Notes: generated by a model not told the origin, from the letters alone. A stretch of 64,000 nucleotides of DNA from an uncultured Eubacteriales bacterium (GCA_934541115.1 CAKTDF010000001.1:124001-188000), one strand, 5' to 3'; positions 1 through 7,760 are shown, counted from the stretch's first letter. A program made the numbers and translations.

Positions 1-243
1 TGTGAGTTTGCTCTTGCAATCTTCAAACATCGGCTCAAATTCGCCTTCTTCAAGCTGCTCCGCACCCATCGATGGGCAGCCGAAAGCAACTGCGTCATAG
101 TTTGAAAGCATTGAAGAATCAAAATCGGCTGCGGCGAACAGATCGACCGCGGCTCCTTTTTCTTTTGCGCCGTCGGCAACGGAAAGAGCCATTTCCTGGG
201 TGTTGCCGGTGCCGCTCCAATATACAACTGCTATTTTACTCAT
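1..243 (-). CDS. Flavodoxin, N-terminal part (runs off the window)
   Basis: Only the first 81 residues are inside the window. The start reads MSKIAVVYWSGTGNTQEMA, the typical flavodoxin opening with the FMN phosphate-binding loop SGTGNT at residues 10-15; a later stretch AFGCPSMGAE matches the second FMN-contact region. Flavodoxins are small cytoplasmic one-electron carriers that replace ferredoxin when iron is scarce. The ATG is preceded by GAAAGG about 12 bases upstream. It lies 92 bp behind the DUF3793 gene on the same strand, so the two probably share a transcript driven from the palindromic operator at 946-967. Iron control is inferred from that operator and from known flavodoxin physiology. 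Confidence 0.9.
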   Translation of the reverse strand, partial: MSKIAVVYWSGTGNTQEMALSVADGAKEKGAAVDLFAAADFDSSMLSNYDAVAFGCPSMGAEQLEEGEFEPMFEDCKSKLT

Positions 244-335
244 GTTGATACACGACCTTTCTTTTTTGACTGGTGACCAAATGATGAGTGCATTGCTCGC
301 GCATAGCTGCACTTTCAATTCATCTTCAGCCTGAT

Positions 336-893
336 TTATTTTGAACTGCTCACAAGGAGCCTGTCAAACGAATTATGCTTTTTGTACGCCTGTTTATACA
401 CTCTCGTGCACTTTTTATAGAGGGCGAACTTTTTCTTGGCTTCTTCCTCATCGCCGTAGACTTTCCACGTTCCGACGCACTTTGCGCCCTTTGCTTTGTT
501 TTTGATAAAGCCGTCCACATCAAATGACGGATAGCCGAGAAAAAGCCCAATCTCGTGAGGAAAGCTTTTTTCTGTTTTTACGCGGCGAACCAGTTCGGCG
601 ACACAGCTTTGAGCGTCTGCCGACGGATAAAGCCTGCTTTTGAGTATTGCTTTTGCGGTGCTGTCGTTCAAATCCGACGTGAGTCTGTCCGGGCGATAGA
701 CATAAATGAGCGCGCGCCCGTTTTCAATTTTTATCGGAATCATTCTTATTCCGCGCGGAACAAGGCGGAGATTCAGGCGGCGTATGCTTGACATAAGCTC
801 TTTTTTGCTTTCAAAAAAGCAGGAAAAGAGGTTGCCTGTTTTTAACCCTGCCATTGTTGGCGAGCAATTGTCAATGAGGGTCTGTTCGCTCAT
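336..893 (-). CDS. DUF3793 family protein
   Basis: A 185-residue protein that I recognise as the DUF3793 type, whose biochemical role is not established. Visible marks are a conserved Cys (NLFSC, about residue 24), the stretch LRLVPRGIRMIPI with a following RALIYVYRP, and HEIGLFLGYPSFDVDGFI in the middle. There is no signal peptide or membrane segment, so it is cytosolic. I choose the ATG at 893 because AAAGGACG sits just upstream; two in-frame upstream ATGs lack such a site and run into the operator. It is the first gene of a probable two-gene unit with flavodoxin, directly downstream of a perfect 22-bp palindrome shared with the feo promoter. Such genes are often seen beside flavodoxin and feo genes in Clostridia, so a role in iron or redox metabolism is an inference. 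Confidence 0.8.
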   Translation of the reverse strand: MSEQTLIDNCSPTMAGLKTGNLFSCFFESKKELMSSIRRLNLRLVPRGIRMIPIKIENGRALIYVYRPDRLTSDLNDSTAKAILKSRLYPSADAQSCVAELVRRVKTEKSFPHEIGLFLGYPSFDVDGFIKNKAKGAKCVGTWKVYGDEEEAKKKFALYKKCTRVYKQAYKKHNSFDRLLVSSSK

Positions 894-945
894 TTTTTGT
901 CGTCCTTTCATAAGATAGAAATAGGGGAGGAAGAGGCAAATACAT

Positions 946-967
946 TCAGTTAGCATATGCTAACTGA
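946..967. promoter_or_regulatory. Putative DtxR/IdeR-type operator 1
   Basis: Perfect 22-bp palindrome with core GTTAGCATATGCTAAC, about 55 bp upstream of the DUF3793 start. The same 16-bp pattern (RTTAGC-N4-GCTAAC) recurs at 1562-1577, 4517-4532, 5121-5136 and 5155-5170. The half site resembles the TTAGGTTAGCCTAA-type boxes of DtxR-family iron or manganese repressors; that assignment is inference. Confidence 0.75.
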
Positions 968-1022
968 GGGACTTAAAAGTAACCTGCCGAACAAAAGAGC
1001 AATCTCCAGCCGGCAGGAAAGC

Positions 1023-1289
1023 TTACTTTTTCTTTTTGAAAAGGGAGAACAAGCCGCCCTTTCCTTCATAGTCTTCACTTTTGATGTCTTTGAGCGTATA
1101 ACCGGTCTCGGTTATCGCTTTTTGAAGTTTTTCTTTGTCCGGTTCTGTGTCTGCAATGATCACCGTTTCGCCTTTTGAGTGAGAAGAGGCGACCTTTTTG
1201 ACAGAGAAGTTTTGGCGAATGCAATCATTGATGTGCGCCTCGCACATTGAACATGCCATACCGTCAATTTTTAAAGTGATTTTTTTCAT
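1023..1289 (-). CDS. Heavy-metal-associated (HMA) domain protein
   Basis: An 88-residue CopZ-like protein. The N-terminal 65 residues form an HMA ferredoxin-like fold with the metal-binding motif MACSMC (a CxxC pair at about residues 13-16), followed by a short linker and a basic tail ending FSLFKKKK. Proteins of this type bind soft metals through the two cysteines. The start at 1289 is chosen over the ATG three codons upstream because GAGGTG lies 6-7 bases before it. It sits in the iron cluster, though the HMA family more often handles copper. The operator at 1562-1577 lies about 270 bp upstream on this strand, with a small opposite-strand gene between, so the promoter is uncertain. The poly-lysine tail could bring it to membrane or nucleic acid; that is a guess. 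Confidence 0.85.
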   Translation of the reverse strand: MKKITLKIDGMACSMCEAHINDCIRQNFSVKKVASSHSKGETVIIADTEPDKEKLQKAITETGYTLKDIKSEDYEGKGGLFSLFKKKK

Positions 1290-1349
1290 ACATAACACCT
1301 CGAATAATGCTGAATAAATTGCAAACGCTTTTTCATGAGAGGTGAAAAA

Positions 1350-1556
1350 ATGCGCTATTCAAATCTTCATGACCTTATTAACTCGAGCCAAAGCTCACGA
1401 AGATACTTTTTGTCGCTCCCGGTTGAGACTCAAATGAGACTGCACAGCAACGGAGAACTGGTGCACTCTGCCTTTGAGCTTCATTCCCTTGTGGGAACAC
1501 TTGAAAAGTATTACAAAGCCGTAACGCTTTCAGAAATGCTGGACCGTTACTTCTGA
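1350..1556 (+). CDS. Small conserved-looking hypothetical protein
   Basis: A 68-residue protein with no function I can assign. The ATG at 1350 follows AGAGGTGAAAAA, a convincing ribosome site, and the codon usage matches the neighbours. The product is predicted helical and soluble (opening MRYSNLHDLINSS, with LPVETQMRLH in the middle), with no Cys and no membrane segment. It is encoded opposite to all the iron-related genes around it, back to back with the HMA gene. An operator palindrome begins 4 bp behind its stop codon, so transcripts of the two strands may overlap here. Confidence 0.65.
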   Translation: MRYSNLHDLINSSQSSRRYFLSLPVETQMRLHSNGELVHSAFELHSLVGTLEKYYKAVTLSEMLDRYF

Positions 1557-1559
1557 GCC

Positions 1560-1579
1560 TAGTTAGCATATGCTAACTA
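1560..1579. promoter_or_regulatory. Putative DtxR/IdeR-type operator 2
   Basis: Perfect 20-bp palindrome whose 16-bp core is identical to operator 1. It lies between the end of the small plus-strand gene and the terminator of the FeoB-associated gene. It could control leftward transcription toward the HMA gene; no clear -35/-10 pair is visible. Confidence 0.65.
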
Positions 1580-1592
1580 ATATCTTTTGCTG

Positions 1593-1621
1593 ACGGGGAG
1601 ACGTTTGCGCGCCTCCCCGCT
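1593..1621 (-). terminator. Hairpin downstream of the FeoB-associated gene
   Basis: On the minus strand an arm GCGGGGAG pairs with CTCCCCG around a short GC-rich loop, immediately after the stop codon of the Cys-rich gene. There is no real T-tract behind it, so it may act as an mRNA end stabiliser as much as a terminator. Confidence 0.5.
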
Positions 1622-1625
1622 GCAA

Positions 1626-1808
1626 TTAAAGTGATTGCTTTTTTGAATGGCAGGAGCCGGCCATTGCGCAGTGGGCACAGTCGCAGCCGCAGGAATGTTT
1701 TCCTTTCTTTTTATCTTTGACAAGCTTATAGATAATTGCCGCAACGATGAGCAAGAGAACAAGGCTGATTATAATTGTTGAAATATTTGCTGAAAGCCAA
1801 GCTAACAT
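1626..1808 (-). CDS. FeoB-associated Cys-rich membrane protein
   Basis: A 60-residue protein with one N-terminal membrane helix (about residues 8-28, ISTIIISLVLLLIVAAIIY), a basic stop-transfer patch (KLVKDKKKGK) and a cysteine-rich cytoplasmic tail containing CGCDCAHC and a further SCHS. This is the usual architecture of the small proteins found behind feoB in Bacillota, thought to take the place of FeoC or to accept iron at the membrane. The start at 1808 is preceded by AAAGGAG with good spacing; the ATG upstream overlaps that site. It follows feoB by about 136 bp, in the same direction, consistent with the end of the feo transcript. Confidence 0.9.
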   Translation of the reverse strand: MLAWLSANISTIIISLVLLLIVAAIIYKLVKDKKKGKHSCGCDCAHCAMAGSCHSKKQSL

Positions 1809-1837
1809 AAGACAGACTCCTTTCATGTGATTTTATT

Positions 1838-1880
1838 TAGATAATAGATAATGGATAATAGATAAGAGATAATAGATATT
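1838..1880. repeat. Intergenic AT-rich tandem repeat
   Basis: Imperfect tandem units of the type ATAATAGAT / AATGGATAATAG between feoB and the Cys-rich gene. It belongs to a loose group of low-complexity ATCTGA/AGATAT-like intergenic stretches also seen at 10058-10085. Confidence 0.6.
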
Positions 1881-1908
1881 TTAAATCACGATGTCCGACA
1901 TCTGACTG

Positions 1909-1929
1909 CGGGCGGGCAGAACCCGCCCG
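1909..1929. repeat. GC-rich extragenic palindrome after feoB
   Basis: CGGGCGGG pairs with CCCGCCCG around a five-base loop, 16 bp behind the feoB stop. There is no T-tract. It could stabilise the feoB message or be a repetitive extragenic palindrome. Confidence 0.55.
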
Positions 1930-1944
1930 TACAGATATCTGAAT

Positions 1945-4461
1945 TTATTTAACCTTAACTTTTTCGGTGAGCTTTGTTGCTTCCTTGTAGGGACGAACAA
2001 GCATGTAGATCATGCCGCCGAGGATAGCGATTGCAGCGATGAGACCGACTACATTGAGGTTGCCTGTGAAAGCACCGCCGAACTGGTTGATCATGAGAGC
2101 TACACAGTATGCAAAGCCGCACTGATATGCGATTGCGAACCAAGTCCACTTTGCGCTGTTCATTTCACGCTTGATTGCGCCGATAGCTGCAAAGCAGGGA
2201 GCGCAAAGAAGGTTGAATACAAGGAATGAATAAGCGGTGATTCCGGTGAATGCTGCTGCGATTGCCTGATAGGTTGTGCCTTCGCCGCCGCCATAGAGAA
2301 TACCGAGAGTACCAACGATGTTTTCCTTTGCAACGAGACCGGTGATTGAAGCAACGGCTGCCTGCCAGTTGCCCCAGCCGAGCGGCTTGAAGATCCATGC
2401 GATTGCGCCGCCGATCGAAGCGAGGATAGAGGAGTCGATCTGTTCTTCAGTGAGCATTCCAAACTTGCCGTCAACAAATCCAAAGTAGGTTGCGAACCAA
2501 ACAAAGATTGTTGAAAGAAGAATGATGGTTCCGGCTTTCTTGATGAATGACCAGCCGCGCTCCCATGTTGAACGAAGAACGTTGCCGAGTGTGGGAAGAT
2601 GGTATGCGGGAAGCTCCATAACGAACGGAGCGGGATCGCCTGAGAACATCTTTGTTTTCTTGAGCATGATACCGGAGCAGATGATTGCTGCCATACCGAT
2701 GAAGTATGCACTGGTTGAAACAGCGGCAGAGTTGCCGAAGATTGCGCCGGCGATCATTGCGATGAACGGAACCTTTGCACCGCAGGGGATAAAGGTCGTC
2801 GTCATAATAGTCATACGCCTGTCACGCTCATTTTCAATAGTACGTGAAGCCATGATGCCCGGGATGCCGCAGCCGGTACCGATGAGCATCGGAATGAAGG
2901 ACTTACCGCTGAGACCGAACTTACGGAAGATACGGTCAAGAACAAAGGCGATACGTGCCATGTAGCCGCAAGCCTCAAGGATTGCAAGCAGGAAGAAGAG
3001 AACGAGCATCTGAGGAACAAAGCCGAGAACCGCGCCGACACCGGCAACGATACCGTCATTGATAAGACCCGTGAGCCATTCTGCGGCGTTTGCCTTTTCA
3101 AGAAGATTGCCAACAAGAGTCGGAACGCCGGGAACCCATATGCCGTAGTCAGCGGGGTCGGGAGCTTCAAATCCGTCTGCGCCCTTTTCTTCAAAGTACT
3201 TGACTGCGTCAACATAGGTCATGCCTACTGTGCTTTCTTCGTCTGCACCGTTGGGAATTTCTGAATAGTAAACGTCAAAATCATCGACCGCGAGGGTTTC
3301 CTCGTCTTCAATGGGAACAACAGCCTTCTGGTTGTCTTCGGCGGGTTTAAAGCTCTTGATCTCTGCAAGAGCTTCATCAGCGTTGAAGTCTTCTGATTCC
3401 GAATCGGTGTTGAGGTCGGGGAGAAAAGCGGCAACAGCGTTCAAAGCGTTGCTGTGTTCTTCGTCAACCTCTTCATACTGTTTTGTGCCGATTCCGAGCA
3501 GGTGCCAGCCTTCGCCGAACACGCCGTCGTTAGCCCAGTCTGTAGCAGCCGAACCAACGGTTACCATTGAAATGTAGTAAACGAGGAACATGATAACTGC
3601 AAAAATCGGAAGACCGAGCCAGCGGTTTGTAACGACCTTATCGATCTTATCCGAGGTTGAAAGTGAACCCACGCCCTTTTTCTTATAGCAGGACTTTATG
3701 ATTGAACCGATGTAAACATATCTTTCGTTTGTGATGATCGACTCTGCGTCGTCGTCAAGCTCTGCCTCGGCTGCCTTGATATCCTCTTCAATGTGGCTGA
3801 GAGTAGCTTCGGGAATGCTGAGCTTTGCAAGAACCTTGTCGTCGCGCTCAAAAATCTTGATTGCGTACCATCTCTGCTGCTCCTCGGGAAGTCCGTGAAC
3901 GGCAGCCTCCTCAATGTGAGCGAGGGCATGCTCAACAACACCCGAGAAAGTGTGCATGGGAACGGTCTTTCCATTCTTTGCGGCGTCGATAGCTGCCTCT
4001 GCTGCTTCCATAATGCCGGTACCTTTGAGGGCTGAGATTTCAACAACCTTGGTTCCGAGCTGACGTGAAAGCTCGGCGGTATTGATTTTGTCGCCGTTCT
4101 TTCTAACAATGTCCATCATGTTGATTGCAACAACGACCGGAATGCCAAGCTCGGTGAGCTGAGTTGTGAGATAAAGGTTTCTTTCAAGGTTCGTACCGTC
4201 GATTATGTTGAGTATTGCATCCGGACGTTCTCCGATAAGATAATTTCTCGCAACAACCTCTTCAAGAGTGTACGGAGAAAGCGAATAAATTCCGGGAAGG
4301 TCGGTAACAACAACACCGTCGTGCTTTTTGAGCTTACCTTCCTTTTTTTCAACTGTAACGCCCGGCCAGTTACCTACGAACTGGTTTGAACCGGTCAACG
4401 CGTTGAAGAGCGTTGTTTTGCCGCAGTTCGGGTTACCTGCAAGAGCAATTCTGATATTCAT
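1945..4461 (-). CDS. feoB: Ferrous iron transport protein B
   Basis: An 838-residue FeoB, the membrane GTPase-coupled Fe(II) importer. The N-terminal G domain shows GNPNCGKTT (residues 9-17), the G2 region NWPGVTVE, DLPG (54-57) and NMMD; a helical insertion domain follows, then the polytopic core with FIPMLIGTGCGIPG and FIPCGAKVPF, the two conserved Cys-containing gate motifs. The start at 4461 (MNIRIALAGNP) follows AGAGGAA; upstream codons add a non-family extension. It is the third gene of feoA-feoA-feoB, with a further operator copy at 4517-4532 in front of it. Unusual is a ~120-residue, Asp/Glu-rich segment (about residues 325-445) inserted after the first membrane helix, predicted to lie outside the cell. 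Confidence 0.97.
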   Translation of the reverse strand: MNIRIALAGNPNCGKTTLFNALTGSNQFVGNWPGVTVEKKEGKLKKHDGVVVTDLPGIYSLSPYTLEEVVARNYLIGERPDAILNIIDGTNLERNLYLTTQLTELGIPVVVAINMMDIVRKNGDKINTAELSRQLGTKVVEISALKGTGIMEAAEAAIDAAKNGKTVPMHTFSGVVEHALAHIEEAAVHGLPEEQQRWYAIKIFERDDKVLAKLSIPEATLSHIEEDIKAAEAELDDDAESIITNERYVYIGSIIKSCYKKKGVGSLSTSDKIDKVVTNRWLGLPIFAVIMFLVYYISMVTVGSAATDWANDGVFGEGWHLLGIGTKQYEEVDEEHSNALNAVAAFLPDLNTDSESEDFNADEALAEIKSFKPAEDNQKAVVPIEDEETLAVDDFDVYYSEIPNGADEESTVGMTYVDAVKYFEEKGADGFEAPDPADYGIWVPGVPTLVGNLLEKANAAEWLTGLINDGIVAGVGAVLGFVPQMLVLFFLLAILEACGYMARIAFVLDRIFRKFGLSGKSFIPMLIGTGCGIPGIMASRTIENERDRRMTIMTTTFIPCGAKVPFIAMIAGAIFGNSAAVSTSAYFIGMAAIICSGIMLKKTKMFSGDPAPFVMELPAYHLPTLGNVLRSTWERGWSFIKKAGTIILLSTIFVWFATYFGFVDGKFGMLTEEQIDSSILASIGGAIAWIFKPLGWGNWQAAVASITGLVAKENIVGTLGILYGGGEGTTYQAIAAAFTGITAYSFLVFNLLCAPCFAAIGAIKREMNSAKWTWFAIAYQCGFAYCVALMINQFGGAFTGNLNVVGLIAAIAILGGMIYMLVRPYKEATKLTEKVKVK

Positions 4462-4516
4462 AGCATATTCCTCTCTTTCTGCTTCGGTGAAAGCGAAGCG
4501 CATTTTTACATTTTTA

Positions 4517-4532
4517 GTTAGCACAGCCTAAC
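4517..4532. promoter_or_regulatory. Putative DtxR/IdeR-type operator 3
   Basis: GTTAGCACAGCCTAAC, one mismatch from the symmetric pattern, between the second feoA and feoB. No promoter is evident there, so it may be a secondary repressor site inside the operon. Confidence 0.55.
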
Positions 4533-4552
4533 AGTGGTGCATAAAAAGAGGT

Positions 4553-4774
4553 TTATTCAACCTCGATCATTTCGGCGTCGGCTTTTCTCAGTGAAAGCTC
4601 ATAGCCGCGGACGGTGACTTCAATAGGATCGCCGAGGGGAGCAACCTTGCGGATATAAACATCAACGCCCTTGGTGATTCCCATGTCCATGATTCTGCGC
4701 TTGACAGCGCCTTCACCGTGGAGCTTGACAACCTTGACGGTCTCTCCGATCTTAGTCTGTTTGAGAGTTTTCAT
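4553..4774 (-). CDS. feoA: FeoA domain protein
   Basis: A 73-residue SH3-like FeoA protein, the small cytoplasmic partner of FeoB. The family pattern is clear: GETVKVVKLHG at the front, the central RRIMDMGITKGVDVYI, then PLGDPIEVTVRGYELSLRKADAEMI. The ATG follows AAGGAGGATAAATAAA. It lies between the other feoA and feoB on the same strand. FeoA is needed for FeoB-dependent Fe(II) uptake in the bacteria where it has been studied. Confidence 0.96.
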   Translation of the reverse strand: MKTLKQTKIGETVKVVKLHGEGAVKRRIMDMGITKGVDVYIRKVAPLGDPIEVTVRGYELSLRKADAEMIEVE

Positions 4775-4830
4775 TTTATTTATCCTCCTTATTTGATGTT
4801 ACTATTTAAATATATGAGCAAGAACGCTTC

Positions 4831-5043
4831 TTACACCATTATTTTTCTTGCCATTTCTTCGCTGATTGCAACTCTTGTCTCTTTAACATTGACAATTACG
4901 TTGCCTGCGAGGGTGGTGATGACCTTGACGTTGCCCCCAACAACAAAGCCGAGGTTTTCAAGGTGCTTTTTCACTTCGGGACTTCCGCCGATTCTTTTGA
5001 TCGTGTTGTCCTCTCCGACATCCGCATAACACAGTGGCATCAT
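4831..5043 (-). CDS. FeoA domain protein, second copy
   Basis: A 70-residue FeoA paralogue, first gene of the feo operon. It opens MMPLCYADVGEDNTIKRI and has VKKHLENLGFVVGGNVKVI, followed by GNVIVNVKETRVAISEEMARKI. It lacks the G-(E/D)-P-I stretch of its neighbour and is clearly a divergent copy. Tandem FeoA proteins ahead of FeoB are common in Clostridia and may form a hetero-complex on the FeoB G domain (inference). The start is preceded by a GGGG-containing site; a second ATG follows at once, so the first residue is uncertain by one codon. Confidence 0.93.
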   Translation of the reverse strand: MMPLCYADVGEDNTIKRIGGSPEVKKHLENLGFVVGGNVKVITTLAGNVIVNVKETRVAISEEMARKIMV

Positions 5044-5120
5044 TTTTTCATACCCCTTTTCCGACGCCCGTCACCGATTGACGCATCTTTGTTGTTCACG
5101 GCGAACCGCCGAAACTGAAG

Positions 5121-5136
5121 ATTAGCCAACGCTAAC
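5121..5136. promoter_or_regulatory. Putative DtxR/IdeR-type operator 4
   Basis: ATTAGCCAACGCTAAC, in the 5' leader of the feo transcript, 35-50 bp downstream of the predicted start of transcription. Confidence 0.6.
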
Positions 5137-5154
5137 CGCAACGCCTAAACAATG

Positions 5155-5170
5155 GTTAGCTCTCGCTAAC
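5155..5170. promoter_or_regulatory. Putative DtxR/IdeR-type operator 5
   Basis: GTTAGCTCTCGCTAAC, flanked by G and C to give an 18-bp inverted repeat. It covers the expected transcription start of the feo promoter, an ideal place for a metal-dependent repressor. Confidence 0.7.
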
Positions 5171-5178
5171 CTTGCTTT

Positions 5179-5207
5179 ATAATACGCCCGAAGCGGTTGT
5201 TTGTCAA
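5179..5207 (-). promoter_or_regulatory. feoA-feoA-feoB promoter
   Basis: On the minus strand TTGACA, 17 bp, TATTAT. The predicted start (about 5172) touches operator 5. The rest of the gap 5208-5372 is AT-rich and shows nothing else I can support. Confidence 0.8.
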
Positions 5208-5372
5208 GCATTTTGCCGAAAAAATGGGGACGGTTTTGATTTTTATTCAATCTGACAGTAGGAAAAATTATTTTCTCAAAAATTTGGACATTTTGCTGCC
5301 GGAATATGAGTGTCAAGAATAAATAATTCGTCTTTTCAGCCTGTCATAACCGCAATGTCCGGCGCTGCAAGG

Positions 5373-5951
5373 CTAAAACAAAGCGATTTTTGAATAGACA
5401 TAAAATGTTACGGCACCGCAGAGGGTAGAGATCATTGCATAACGCGGACTGCCGTCGGCGCGTATAACGGGATTCATCGCCTGTCCGAACATGTAAAAAG
5501 GAATGCCAAGTGTTATCCAGAAAAAATACTCTTTTGAAAGATTGAACGTTTCTTCGTTGACCGTTCCACCGAACATGCGGATTATGCCGTTGCTAAAAAT
5601 CAGATATACTGCGGTAAGCACTATGCCCGCAGCAACAGTCAGCAATATTGAATTGCCTACACTGCGTTTTGCGTCGTCCGCCTTGCTTTTGCCGAGACTC
5701 AGGCTGACAAATGCGCAGCAGCCGTCGCCGATCATGACCGCAATTGCAAGCGCAATCACCGTCAGCGGAAAAACAACGGTGTTTGCCGCGTTGCCGAATG
5801 AGCCGAGATAATCGGCATTGGCAATGAAAATCTGATCAACGATGTTGTAAAGGGCGCCTACCAAAAGGGATATGATGCACGGCACGGCATATTTTTTCAT
5901 AAGCTTGCCGAGATTTTCGGCTGCAAGATAGGACTGCTCGTTTTGTTCCAT
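5373..5951 (-). pseudogene. Truncated MATE-family transporter
   Basis: A 192-residue remnant of a MATE efflux protein, against about 440-460 for the family. The N-terminal half is normal: LGKLMKKYAVPCIISLLVGALYN, DQIFIANADYLGS, a run of five hydrophobic helices, and GQAMNPVIRADGSPRYAMIST. The reading then leaves the family pattern (expected AVxNxILDPxFIF) and stops after SKIALF. No remainder of the gene is visible in the following 330 bp, which is instead the feo promoter region, so the 3' half was deleted. The ATG at 5951 is preceded by GGAGGT. A functional half-transporter cannot be excluded but is unlikely. Confidence 0.8.
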
Positions 5952-5966
5952 TTCAATTACCTCCAA

Positions 5967-6007
5967 AAACAAAAAAGGTGCAAGTCCAAAACCGGACTTA
6001 CACCTTT
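5967..6007 (-). terminator. Intrinsic terminator behind pyrG
   Basis: On the minus strand AAAGGTGTAAGTCC pairs with GGACTTGCACCTTT, followed by TTTGTTTTT. It stands 110 bp behind the pyrG stop and directly before the ribosome site of the MATE remnant, so it could equally be a leader terminator of that gene. Confidence 0.8.
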
Positions 6008-6117
6008 CGGTTACGCGTTCACAATATTGTATAATATTTCCGTCAATTCTTCAAAGGTCTTTTTTTACAAAATTTTTGAATTTTTTCTGCCTTTTTGTGC
6101 GCAGAATGAAGTACATC

Positions 6118-7719
6118 TCAGTTCTTCAGCGAGGCGTCAACAAGACCTACAAACAGCGGGTGCGGCTTGTTGGGTCTGCTCTTGAATTCCGGGTGGAACT
6201 GAACGCCGACATAAAAATCGTTGTTTTCGATTTCAACGGTTTCAACTATGTAATCGTCCGGCGAGGTTCCGCTGATGGTGAGTCCTGCTTTTGAAAGCGT
6301 CTCGCGGAAGTCGTTGTTGAATTCATAGCGGTGACGGTGACGTTCAAAAATTTCTGTCTGCTTATAGCAGCGGTACATCTGTGTGCCGTCTTTTATCTTG
6401 CAGGGATATGCACCGAGACGGAGCGTGCCGCCCTTGTCGGTTTCATCGTTTTGGTCGGGCAGAAAATCAATTACCTTATACGGCGATTCTTTGTCAAATT
6501 CATCTGAGTTTGCGCCTGCGAGTCCTGCAACGTGGCGTGCAAATTCAATAACGGCAACCTGCATTCCGAGGCAGATTCCGAGATAGGGGAGGTTGTTCTC
6601 GCGGCAATATCTTGCCGTGACTATCTTGCCCTCTATTCCGCGGTTGCCAAAGCCGCCGGGAACTATGACTCCGTTGCAGTCCGAAAGCGTTTCCGCAACG
6701 GTTTCGTCCGTAACGGTTTCGGAATCTATCCATTTGATGTCAACAAAAGCGCCGAGGGCATAGCCCGCGTGGCGCAGAGCCTCTGCAACCGATAGGTATG
6801 CGTCATGAAGGGCAACGTATTTTCCGACAAGACCGATGGTGACCTTTTTTGTTCTGCTGTGGATTTTGTCAAGCATTTCATTCCATTCAACCATGTCAAT
6901 GTTCGGCGCGTCGATTCCAAGCTCGCGGCAGACAATTGACGAAAAGTTGCTCTTTTCAAGCATTATGGGAGCTTCATAAAGTACCGGGAGGGTGATGTTT
7001 TCAATTACGCAGTCCGGCTTGACGTTGCAGAACATGGAGATCTTTTTGAAGATGGATTCCTCAAGAGGCTCATCGCAGCGCAGAATGATGATGTCCGGCT
7101 TGACGCCCATTCCCTGCAGCTCCTTGACCGAGTGCTGGGTGGGCTTGGACTTGTGCTCGTCCGAGCCGCTGAGGAACGGAACGAGGGTAACGTGAATGAA
7201 AAGGCTGTTTTCGCGTCCGACTTCAAGCGAAATTTGGCGAACTGCCTCAAGGAACGGCTGAGACTCAATGTCGCCTATCGTTCCGCCGATCTCCGTAATT
7301 ACAACGTCTGCATCGGTCTTTTCCGCAACCGAGTATACGAATGATTTTATCTCGTTTGTAACGTGAGGAATGACCTGAACGGTTGAGCCGAGGTATTCTC
7401 CGCGGCGTTCCTTGTTGAGTACGTTCCAATATACCTTTCCGGTGGTGAGATTTGAAAACTTGTTGAGGTTTTCGTCAATGAACCGTTCATAGTGACCGAG
7501 GTCAAGGTCGGTTTCCGCCCCGTCCTCCGTAACATAGACCTCGCCGTGCTGATACGGACTCATTGTTCCGGGGTCAACGTTTATATACGGGTCAAGCTTT
7601 TGAGCCGCAACCTTTAGTCCGCGCGCTTTGAGCAGACGACCGAGAGAGGCTGCCGTGATTCCCTTTCCGAGACCGGAAACAACGCCGCCGGTGACGAAAA
7701 TATACTTTGTCTGTTTCAT
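6118..7719 (-). CDS. pyrG: CTP synthase
   Basis: A 533-residue CTP synthetase, which aminates UTP to CTP using ATP and glutamine-derived ammonia. The N-terminal amidoligase domain begins KYIFVTGGVVSGLGKGITAAS and contains the P-loop-like segment; SPYQHGEVYVTEDGAETDLDLGHYERF is the family signature. The C-terminal class I glutamine amidotransferase domain has PGGFGNRG, the catalytic Cys in GICLGMQ (about residue 381) and the His-Glu pair in VQFHPEF. The start at 7719 follows AAAGGAGCTTTAAAA. It is the last gene of glnA-ANTAR-pyrG, 41 bp behind the regulator, so a glutamine-consuming enzyme is co-transcribed with a glutamine-producing one. Confidence 0.98.
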   Translation of the reverse strand: MKQTKYIFVTGGVVSGLGKGITAASLGRLLKARGLKVAAQKLDPYINVDPGTMSPYQHGEVYVTEDGAETDLDLGHYERFIDENLNKFSNLTTGKVYWNVLNKERRGEYLGSTVQVIPHVTNEIKSFVYSVAEKTDADVVITEIGGTIGDIESQPFLEAVRQISLEVGRENSLFIHVTLVPFLSGSDEHKSKPTQHSVKELQGMGVKPDIIILRCDEPLEESIFKKISMFCNVKPDCVIENITLPVLYEAPIMLEKSNFSSIVCRELGIDAPNIDMVEWNEMLDKIHSRTKKVTIGLVGKYVALHDAYLSVAEALRHAGYALGAFVDIKWIDSETVTDETVAETLSDCNGVIVPGGFGNRGIEGKIVTARYCRENNLPYLGICLGMQVAVIEFARHVAGLAGANSDEFDKESPYKVIDFLPDQNDETDKGGTLRLGAYPCKIKDGTQMYRCYKQTEIFERHRHRYEFNNDFRETLSKAGLTISGTSPDDYIVETVEIENNDFYVGVQFHPEFKSRPNKPHPLFVGLVDASLKN

Positions 7720-7760
7720 TTTTAAAGCTCCTTTGAAGTCAGATTTTTGACATATATACA

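Noticed and set aside
2160..2711. Long open frame inside feoB in another frame (and similar long frames inside glnA, the giant secreted gene and smc)
   Set aside because: Low-complexity Ser/Arg/Leu composition, no ribosome site, and they shadow strongly supported genes.
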